From contig CAIYQS010000002.1 of the NCBI GenBank assembly GCA_903928395.1, forward strand, positions 1 to 9,871: a stretch of DNA of 9,871 nt, in the 5' to 3' direction. Every line of letters begins with the position of its first letter. The first letter of the stretch is position 1. Source of the DNA: an uncultured Actinomycetes bacterium. Its GTDB lineage: Bacteria; Actinomycetota; Actinomycetes; Nanopelagicales; Nanopelagicaceae. Shown here in pieces: positions 1 through 4,374 of this stretch. The notes under the pieces are model-generated. The model saw only the letters and a list, made by a program, of their open reading frames with translations, was not told the DNA's origin and made no database searches. The translations under genes and the position numbers were made by a program.

Positions 1-156
1 GATCTCACGCAAGAAGAACTCGCCCAATTGGTTGGTGCATCGCGTGAGACGGTTAACAAGGCGCTTGCAGATTTCGCTGCACGTGGCTGGGTAAAACTCG
101 AACCACGCGCAGTACTAGTAATCGACGTAGAGCGCGTTTCAAAGCGCGGACGTTAA
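1..156 (+). CDS. crp: Crp/FNR-family transcriptional regulator, C-terminal end only
   Basis: The window opens inside this gene; only the last 51 residues are present, from DLTQEELAQLVGASRETV to the TAA at 154-156. The visible part is a winged helix-turn-helix: LTQEELAQLVGASRETVNKALADF is the turn and recognition helix of Crp/FNR regulators, in which the R-E-T-V-x-K stretch contacts DNA, followed by the wing strand GWVKLEPRAVLVID. The cyclic-nucleotide-binding N-terminal domain lies outside the window, so ligand binding cannot be checked. The ridA, DUF4177, yqeY and phosphoesterase genes nearby match the surroundings of the cAMP-responsive Crp (Rv3676/GlxR type) of actinobacteria, which supports that identity over other members of the family. 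The gene converges on the secreted-protein gene with a 23-bp gap, in which I see no hairpin terminator. Confidence 0.9.
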   Translation, partial: DLTQEELAQLVGASRETVNKALADFAARGWVKLEPRAVLVIDVERVSKRGR

Positions 157-179
157 TCTAACTTTTAAGTAATACCCGC

Positions 180-1403
180 TCAGCCAACTAGCGAGCAAGC
201 GGTTCCGCCGCCCGATCCACCAACCGTGACTAGATTGTTCTCTAACCAATTTGTCTGGATGAGGTATTTCAATGAGCCGAGCGTAATGTCATAACGAGCT
301 GTCCCAACTTTACTAAGTGCACCCCATACCCACGCACACTTATCAGCACTCTCATAACCAGAAGCGTCTAGCCAACCCGTGAAGTATGGATCGGTGAGGG
401 TCTCATCAATTTCGTGTACCAACACACTTGCCATCGAATCCAATCCCACATTTCCATTTGGAGTAGTTGTCTGAGCCGCACAGGTCTTGTAATAAGTCGA
501 TGTGAAGTCCTGGAAAGCAATAAATGGAACGCTGGATTGTGACCCAAGTCCATATGAGTGCCAACCACAATAAGTTGTTCCAAACCCACTTGTAAGAAGC
601 GTGGTTTTTGCACCAATATAGATGTATACCGGAGTTGTACCAGATGGGACGACCGTCGGATTAGCTGTAATAAATGAATTAATTTCTGAAGCAACGCCCG
701 CATCAGTCACGCTTGTAACTGTGGGATCTGTAATAGTTGTGTTGGAAACCCACTGCAAAGAAGGCGGGGTCAAACCTTGACTGGTGTAATAGAGACTCGT
801 TGTGTTAAACACATGGCCAGCTAGTGCAACTGAATTTGCTGAACCCGTTCCAAGCGATGTGACAATATTGCCGAGCACTGAGTTCCACGTTGTCACGTCC
901 GTTCCAGACCAACCACCGACAAAGACTGGGATCAGAGAAATTGTTCCGGTCAACGTTGTGCAGGTGCTGTGGCAATAAATTGGATTTGGGGCTGGGGAAC
1001 CAACGGGGAGGCTAAATCCTTTATTAAAAAAGGTACCGGAATTTGAAGAAAAACCGCTCAATAGATTTCCAAGATTACTTAAGAAATTACTTAGGCCACC
1101 GTTAAGCAAGTTGCTGAGAAAAGACTGGTTGTCAGAGGAATTGCCATTGCCATTGCCGTTCCCATTGTCATTACCGTTCCCATTGCCATTGCCATTGCCA
1201 TTGCCATTACCGTTCCCATTGTCATTCGCGAATGGATCGACTTGTGAGGACAGAACGGGAAAGCCATCTGAACGGAAGCCGACATATTGGAATGTTCGAT
1301 TGGTCGACGAAGCGTTGGAAGGTTGATCGGCGTAAACAGCCAGTGACATATTTGCAGTAAGGGCAAGAGAGGTAATGATGACGAGAGCGTGGCGAATGTT
1401 CAT
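180..1403 (-). CDS. Secreted EXORDIUM/PHI-1-like protein with Asn-Gly repeat linker
   Basis: A 407-residue exported protein. Residues 1-25 form a signal peptide (basic MNIRH, hydrophobic core, V-Y-A cleavage site before D26). A short region is followed by an Asn-Gly dipeptide tract at 60-88, a Ser/Asn/Leu-rich stretch (repeats of the LSNLL kind, 96-118), and a C-terminal domain from about 141. That domain resembles the plant phosphate-induced PHI-1/EXORDIUM family: a Gly/Trp-containing strand near 150-165, YCGWHSYG at 278-285, NVGLDSMASVLVHE at 318-331, TDP at 337-339, an ADKCAW segment at 353-358, and KYLIQTNW near the end. Six cysteines (144, 148, 279, 308, 356, 403) could form three disulfides outside the cell. 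H330-E331-x-x-E334 resembles a zincin helix, but catalysis is speculation. Family assignment rests on recalled motifs; the biochemical role of the family is unknown. It may act at the cell surface or on carbohydrates. There is no good Shine-Dalgarno; a -10-like TATCGT lies exactly six bases before the ATG. Confidence 0.75.
   Translation of the reverse strand: MNIRHALVIITSLALTANMSLAVYADQPSNASSTNRTFQYVGFRSDGFPVLSSQVDPFANDNGNGNGNGNGNGNGNGNDNGNGNGNGNSSDNQSFLSNLLNGGLSNFLSNLGNLLSGFSSNSGTFFNKGFSLPVGSPAPNPIYCHSTCTTLTGTISLIPVFVGGWSGTDVTTWNSVLGNIVTSLGTGSANSVALAGHVFNTTSLYYTSQGLTPPSLQWVSNTTITDPTVTSVTDAGVASEINSFITANPTVVPSGTTPVYIYIGAKTTLLTSGFGTTYCGWHSYGLGSQSSVPFIAFQDFTSTYYKTCAAQTTTPNGNVGLDSMASVLVHEIDETLTDPYFTGWLDASGYESADKCAWVWGALSKVGTARYDITLGSLKYLIQTNWLENNLVTVGGSGGGTACSLVG
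1140..1226 (-). repeat. Hexamer tandem repeat encoding (Asn-Gly)n
   Basis: Twenty-nine codons (residues 60-88 of the secreted protein) are built from degenerate copies of a 6-bp unit, read CCATTG or CCGTTC on the plus strand. Asp replaces Gly at residues 61 and 79. The 17-bp string CCGTTCCCATTGTCATT occurs twice, at 1156-1172 and 1210-1226, exactly 54 bp (nine units) apart, which shows a higher-order duplication. Gain or loss of units would change linker length without shifting the frame. Confidence 0.9.
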
Positions 1404-1409
1404 AAAAGC

Positions 1410-1433
1410 ACGATAAACCTTACTTACAAGTAA
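1410..1433 (-). promoter_or_regulatory. Putative promoter and 14-bp palindrome upstream of the secreted-protein gene
   Basis: Read on the minus strand, TATCGT (1415-1410) fits the actinobacterial -10 pattern TANNNT and is followed by exactly six bases and then the ATG, the geometry of a leaderless transcript. Just upstream lies the palindrome TTACTTACAAGTAA (1420-1433, 6-bp arms, 2-bp centre), which would fall between the -10 and a poorly matched -35. This is a plausible place for a repressor or activator to bind. No known regulator motif was recognised. Confidence 0.35.
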
Positions 1434-1480
1434 AGATAGTAGTTTATCACAAAAAGTTATATATTCAACGGAAATTCAAA

Positions 1481-1939
1481 TTAAGCCACTTCGACAGTTA
1501 ACTCGATCTCTACTGGAGCATCAAGGGGAAGTTCCGCTACCCCGATGGCGCTTCGAGCGTGCTTTCCATTTGCATCTCCAAAAATGTGAATCAACACTTC
1601 AGAGGCTCCGTTAACCACTCCAGGGGCAGCAATAAATCCAGGAACGCCATTGACATACCCGACGACCCTAACAACCCTAACGATTGAATCAACAGGGGCT
1701 ACCAGTTCTACTGCGGCAAGGGCATTGAGGATGCACACCTGCGCCATTTCCTTTGCCTGCTCTGGCGTGACGGGACCGCCTACCTTGCCAGTGAACGGAA
1801 TCTTGCCGTCCACTAGCGGAAGTTGGCCGGCGGTAAAAACCAGCTTGCCTGTGCGCACCGCAGGGACGTAAGCGGCTACGGGTAGGGCTGCAACGGGCAG
1901 GGTCAGTTTTAGTTCCGCTAACTTTGCTCGAACATCCAT
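1481..1939 (-). CDS. RidA/YjgF-family protein
   Basis: A 152-residue Rid-superfamily protein of the actinobacterial type found beside crp (Rv3678c-like). Archetypal RidA hydrolyses reactive enamine/imine intermediates released by PLP enzymes. The RidA arginine that binds the substrate carboxylate corresponds to R129 in HARSAIGVAELPLDAPVEIE, and a glutamate 15 residues later (E144) matches the RidA R105/E120 spacing. FTAGQLPLVDGKIPFTGKVG (35-54) is the usual N-terminal half. Members of this subfamily can differ from RidA in substrate, so deaminase activity is likely but not proven. The ATG follows the TAA of the DUF4177 gene directly, and an AAAGGGTGG Shine-Dalgarno sits in the last codons of that gene, so it is the last gene of the yqeY-DUF4177-ridA operon. 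A 77-bp gap separates it from the secreted-protein gene downstream. Confidence 0.88.
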   Translation of the reverse strand: MDVRAKLAELKLTLPVAALPVAAYVPAVRTGKLVFTAGQLPLVDGKIPFTGKVGGPVTPEQAKEMAQVCILNALAAVELVAPVDSIVRVVRVVGYVNGVPGFIAAPGVVNGASEVLIHIFGDANGKHARSAIGVAELPLDAPVEIELTVEVA

Positions 1940-2107
1940 TTAAGCGACCACCCTTTTCATGTAGGCAACTAAATTGTCTCCGCCACCTGGCGCTGGAATG
2001 ACTTGGACCAACTCCCAACCCTCGGAACCCCAATTATCTAGGATCTGCTTTGTCGCGTGAGTCAAAAGTGGGACCGTGACGTATTCAAACTTCGTTATGG
2101 ATGACAT
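1940..2107 (-). CDS. DUF4177-family small protein
   Basis: A 55-residue gene: MSSITKFEYVTVPLLTHATK, then QILDNWGSEGWELVQVIP, then GGGDNLVAYMKR at the end. The E-Y-x-T-V-P-L start, the N-W-G-x-x-G-W-E-L-V core and the A-Y-M-K-R end are typical of the DUF4177 proteins found next to ridA and crp in actinobacteria (Rv3678A-like). The function is unknown; the small beta-alpha-beta fold may bind a partner encoded nearby. The start is firm: an AGGAGG at 2114-2119 stands seven bases before the ATG, and TAATG overlaps the yqeY stop by one base. The TAA abuts the ridA ATG, which suggests translational coupling through all three genes. Confidence 0.88.
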   Translation of the reverse strand: MSSITKFEYVTVPLLTHATKQILDNWGSEGWELVQVIPAPGGGDNLVAYMKRVVA

Positions 2108-2565
2108 TAGTTACCTCCTGTGAGGGCAGCCTTGACGAGCGCGGAAACGGTTCCGCCGTCGGCTTTGCCAGCAATCTTTGGTGAAACGATTTTCATAACC
2201 TGGCCCATACCGGCCGGACCGGAAGCGCCTGATTCTGAAATTGCTTCTTGAATCAAAATTTTGATCTCTTCTTCAGATAATTGAGTTGGTAAATAGGTAG
2301 TGATGAATTCACCTTCAAGTTTTTCGCGCTCGGCACGGTCAGGGCGCCCACCTTCCGAAAATGCTTCGGCCGCTTCACGGCGTTTCTTTGCCTCGCGGGA
2401 TAACACCGTGATGATTTCTGGCTCCGTGAGTGTTCGAGCTGTCTTACCGGAGACCTCTTCGTTGGTAATTGCGGTGAGGACCATCCGAATCGTCCCTGAC
2501 TTTAGTTCATCACGGGAGCGAATCGCTTCAGTGAGATCGCTCTGAAGTACCTCTTTGAGTCCCAT
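2107..2565 (-). CDS. GatB/YqeY domain protein
   Basis: A 152-residue stand-alone YqeY-type protein. It starts MGLKEVLQSDLTEAIRSRDE and has the family blocks RMVLTAITNEEV (27-38), a helix rich in Arg/Glu/Ala (REAKKRREAAEAF) and EFITTYLPTQLSEEEI. The Gly-rich GMGQVMKIVSPKIAGKADGG segment near the end resembles the tail domain of the GatB amidotransferase subunit, which binds tRNA. In these free-standing proteins a tRNA-related role is assumed but not proven. A GAGAAGA sequence (2573-2579) lies seven bases before the ATG. It is the first gene of a three-gene minus-strand operon and diverges from the phosphoesterase gene with only 14 bp between start codons. Confidence 0.88.
   Translation of the reverse strand: MGLKEVLQSDLTEAIRSRDELKSGTIRMVLTAITNEEVSGKTARTLTEPEIITVLSREAKKRREAAEAFSEGGRPDRAEREKLEGEFITTYLPTQLSEEEIKILIQEAISESGASGPAGMGQVMKIVSPKIAGKADGGTVSALVKAALTGGN
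2114..2119 (-). promoter_or_regulatory. Perfect AGGAGG ribosome binding site inside the end of yqeY
   Basis: AGGAGG forms part of the final Gly-Gly-Asn codons of yqeY and lies seven bases upstream of the DUF4177 ATG. It is the strongest Shine-Dalgarno in the window and, with the TAATG junction, indicates that the small gene is re-initiated efficiently and made at a high level. Confidence 0.8.
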
Positions 2566-2579
2566 AGGGGTATCTTCTC
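2566..2579. promoter_or_regulatory. 14-bp divergent start region with a Shine-Dalgarno on each strand
   Basis: AGGGG at 2566-2570 serves the plus-strand phosphoesterase ATG at 2580 (nine-base spacer). GAGAAGA, read on the minus strand from 2579-2573, serves the yqeY ATG at 2565 (seven-base spacer). There is no room for promoters here, so each promoter must lie inside the opposing coding sequence. Confidence 0.55.
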
Positions 2580-3401
2580 ATGCCTATGAGTTACCGACTA
2601 CGTGAAGCTACCCTCCCAGTGCTGCCATTGGGTCACTCGGCTATTCGCGTTCTGCACTTTTCAGATCTGCACCTGACACCAAAGCGGCGCACGGAGATTG
2701 CAGATATCAAAAGTTTTGCTGCCCTTCAGCCTGACTTGGTTATAAGCACTGGCGACTTTTTGGCAGATAAAGCCGCGGTTCCGGTGGTCCTAGATGCGCT
2801 GAGCGACCTACTCAAGATTCCTGGGGTCTTTGTCTTCGGTTCCAATGATTATTACGAGCCTCAGCTCAAGAACCCGTTTTCATATCTCATGAAGGATCAT
2901 GGGAAGCGAATCCTTGGAGACAAATTGCCTTTTGAAGAACTTCGAAGTGGGTTAACCAAGTATGGATGGAAAGACCTTAACCACCACCGGGCTAAGTTAG
3001 AAATCAAGGGAACCGCTATCGAATTTCGAGGCACGGATGATGCTCACCTAGAGCTCGACGACTATTCGCTGGTTGCTGGAGAACCCGCAGACTGCGATTT
3101 GGCCATCGGTGTTACGCACGCTCCATATCAGCGAATTCTAGAAGCCATGTCGGCAGATCAGCTCGATGTGATATTTGCCGGACATACCCACGGTGGCCAG
3201 GTGAGGTTGCCTTGGTTTGGCGGTTCAAAAGCGCTAACAACAAATTGCGACCTCCCAAATTCACGGGCAAGAGGGGTTTCAAGAATTGGGACCGAACCCT
3301 GGCTTAACGTTTCGGCCGGGATGGGTACATCGCCTTTTTCACGGATTCGCGTGGCTTCTCCGCCGGAAGTTTCGCTGATTACCCTCGATCGTAGTTTATA
3401 A
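2580..3401 (+). CDS. Calcineurin-like metallophosphoesterase (YkuE/YaeI-like)
   Basis: A 273-residue two-metal phosphoesterase. The metal ligands stand in the usual order: D29-x-H31 (HFSDLHL), D59 (TGDF), N89-D90 in FGSNDYY (the usual GNHD motif with Ser for Asn and Asn for His), H180 (THAP), and H202/H204 in GHTHGGQ. GSNDYY followed by KNP is, as I recall, normal for the actinobacterial group found near crp (Rv3683-like). There is no signal peptide or membrane span. Relatives act on phosphodiesters or on lipid-linked pyrophosphates; the substrate here cannot be told. The start at MPMSYRLRE is supported by AGGGG nine bases upstream; a second ATG two codons on is less well spaced. The last 23 bp overlap the convergent GNAT gene. 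Confidence 0.9.
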   Translation: MPMSYRLREATLPVLPLGHSAIRVLHFSDLHLTPKRRTEIADIKSFAALQPDLVISTGDFLADKAAVPVVLDALSDLLKIPGVFVFGSNDYYEPQLKNPFSYLMKDHGKRILGDKLPFEELRSGLTKYGWKDLNHHRAKLEIKGTAIEFRGTDDAHLELDDYSLVAGEPADCDLAIGVTHAPYQRILEAMSADQLDVIFAGHTHGGQVRLPWFGGSKALTTNCDLPNSRARGVSRIGTEPWLNVSAGMGTSPFSRIRVASPPEVSLITLDRSL

Positions 3402-4065
3402 ATTCTGCTAATTTCTTGAAGCCGGCTTTTTCGTAGACCCGTTGCGCTGAAAGGTTGTCAGTCCGGACTCCAAGACCTATTTCCCTAATCCCTAACGAAT
3501 GTGCATGCGAAATCATCCCCAGCACTAATTGCGTTCCATAACCCTTTCCACGGTCTTGGCTGCGAGTTGCAACGGAAGCCATTACATGAAACCCAGATTG
3601 CCATTTAACGAGCACCGCCAGCGCTGCTAGCTCTTCCACTTCGTTTCGAATTCCACCCCAAAAAATTTCTTCGGGATCCCCAGGGCGTACTGAAGAATCC
3701 GGCGCATGTTCGTCAATAATTGCGTTGATCTCGTCTGCATCATCGATGAGTTCAATCGGTACATTGTTTTTGGATGTCAAGGCTTCCCAAAATTGGAATC
3801 CGCGCCCACTTTTCATTTTGCCCGATAAGTCCGGTTCACTCCCAGTTACGGAAAGCCACAAGCACCTGTCGTCGAAATGTGCATCTGGTCCATACATCTG
3901 ACTGTAAAGAGAATCTCTATCAACTAAAAATGAAAAGGAATCATTATTCTTATATGCGACAACAAAGTTTTCTGGGGACAAATAATATTTTGCGGAATTT
4001 TGATCACCAAGAATCTCAGTCGCCCAAGCCTTAGCATCCTCAAGTTTGTCTGTAGCTTCGAGCAC
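3379..4065 (-). CDS. GNAT-family N-acetyltransferase
   Basis: The C-terminal third is a clear GNAT acetyl-CoA fold: MASVATRSQDRGKGYGTQLVLGM gives the pyrophosphate-binding Q/R-x-x-G-x-G/A loop, and TDNLSAQRVYEKAGFKKL gives the usual N...A...Y-E-K-x-G-F ending. The N-terminal part (YYLSPENFVVAYKNNDSF, DDRCLWLSVTG) is less conserved and may recognise the acceptor, which is unknown. An ATG at 4113 would add 16 residues but has no Shine-Dalgarno and abuts a hairpin. I prefer the GTG at 4065, because a perfect TATAAT lies exactly six bases before it, as in leaderless actinobacterial genes. With the longer start the protein is 244 residues; with the GTG, 228. The stop lies inside the end of the phosphoesterase gene on the other strand (23-bp overlap). 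Confidence 0.82.
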   Translation of the reverse strand: MLEATDKLEDAKAWATEILGDQNSAKYYLSPENFVVAYKNNDSFSFLVDRDSLYSQMYGPDAHFDDRCLWLSVTGSEPDLSGKMKSGRGFQFWEALTSKNNVPIELIDDADEINAIIDEHAPDSSVRPGDPEEIFWGGIRNEVEELAALAVLVKWQSGFHVMASVATRSQDRGKGYGTQLVLGMISHAHSLGIREIGLGVRTDNLSAQRVYEKAGFKKLAEFINYDRG

Positions 4066-4077
4066 TTTTGAATTATA
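4066..4077 (-). promoter_or_regulatory. Consensus -10 box for a leaderless GNAT transcript
   Basis: On the minus strand TATAAT (4077-4072) is followed by TCAAAA and then GTG at 4065. The six-base spacing puts the transcription start on the G of the start codon. The -35 region (CAATTA at 17 bp) is a poor match, common for actinobacterial promoters. It decides the start chosen for the GNAT gene. Confidence 0.45.
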
Positions 4078-4115
4078 TAGTGTTAAAATTAGGTTAATTG
4101 CGATTGGTGACATTT

Positions 4116-4145
4116 AAGGAACTCAGAAAATTGGGTTCCTTTTTT
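4116..4145 (+). terminator. Intrinsic terminator reading on the plus strand
   Basis: AAGGAACTC (4116-4124) pairs with GGGTTCCTT (4133-4141), nine pairs with one G-T, around an eight-base loop, followed by a run of T through 4145. This is the classic rho-independent shape on the plus strand. The nearest plus-strand gene upstream is the phosphoesterase ending 715 bp earlier, so it may end read-through antisense to the GNAT gene. Read the other way there is no T-run, so it is not a good minus-strand terminator. Confidence 0.6.
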
Positions 4146-4171
4146 GTTTCCACAGGGAATTTTTATCCACA
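4146..4171 (+). promoter_or_regulatory. DnaA-box-like sequences
   Basis: TTATCCACA at 4163-4171 is a perfect bacterial DnaA box. GTTTCCACA at 4146-4154, same orientation and 17 bp away, differs at two positions. They sit in an AT-rich non-coding stretch. The dnaX-recR-lysC-asd block is near the origin in several actinobacteria, but oriC itself is normally beside dnaA/dnaN, so a minor DnaA-binding or DnaA-regulated site is likelier than an origin. A single perfect 9-mer can arise by chance. Confidence 0.3.
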
Positions 4172-4210
4172 CAAAATAATTCGCACCAGATCCATCTCTC
4201 CTTTGTAAAT

Positions 4211-4216
4211 TATCTT
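4211..4216 (+). promoter_or_regulatory. Possible -10 box of the tRNA-like gene
   Basis: TATCTT ends 11 bases before the tRNA-like gene begins at 4228. With the usual six-base gap transcription would start at 4223, leaving a five-base leader. I find no convincing -35 at 16-18 bp, so this is tentative. Confidence 0.25.
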
Positions 4217-4227
4217 AGAGAAACCGA

Positions 4228-4300
4228 GGCGTTGTGTTGTAATGGAAGCATATGAGATTTCACCAATCGCAAGGCGTGGGTTCAATTCCCATCAACGTCT
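4228..4300 (+). tRNA. Divergent tRNA-like gene, anticodon probably CAC (Val); identity uncertain
   Basis: The segment folds into a cloverleaf of exactly 73 positions. The acceptor GGCGTTG (4228-4234) pairs with CAACGTC (4293-4299), with one G-T, and T is the discriminator. The T arm is GTGGG-TTCAATT-CCCAT (4276-4292), with canonical T54 T55 C56 A58. T8 and the D-loop AATGGAA (A14, G18, G19, A21) are also normal. The anticodon arm GAGAT-TTCACCA-ATCGC (4254-4270) gives a seven-base loop with CAC at 4261-4263. Several features are odd: an A-G mismatch in the anticodon stem, C rather than a purine at position 37, a three-pair D stem with T at position 10, and U73, which is unusual for tRNA-Val. 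A sixth anticodon-stem pair (T4253-A4271) is possible. CCA is not encoded. It could be a functional but deviant tRNA, a decaying copy, or a tRNA mimic. Confidence 0.55.
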
Positions 4301-4314
4301 TCGGCAGTCTTGGA

Positions 4315-4352
4315 CCGACTTTCTGATTCTTGGTGAAGGATCAGAAAGTCGG
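4315..4352. terminator. Strong 17-bp hairpin without U-tract between the tRNA-like gene and asd
   Basis: CCGACTTTCTGATTCTT (4315-4331) pairs with AAGGATCAGAAAGTCGG (4336-4352), 17 pairs with one G-T, closing a GGTG tetraloop. It lies 22 bp after the asd stop on the minus strand and about 14 bp after the tRNA-like gene on the plus strand, where a shared bidirectional terminator would be expected. Neither side has a T-run, so if it terminates it would be of the U-less kind described for actinobacteria; it may otherwise protect or define 3' ends. Confidence 0.5.
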
Positions 4353-4374
4353 GCTAAGCACCTTTCGCGCAGCA

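Noticed and set aside
1091..1366. Open frames on both strands across the Asn-Gly repeat (Met-Ala-rich and Leu-Pro-rich)
   Set aside because: They are by-products of the 6-bp repeat, which keeps all frames open; they have no ribosome binding site and no domain.
1689..2033. 114-residue minus-strand open frame overlapping ridA and DUF4177
   Set aside because: It is a frame-shifted shadow of two genes with clear family matches and precise junctions, and its composition is unlike a protein.
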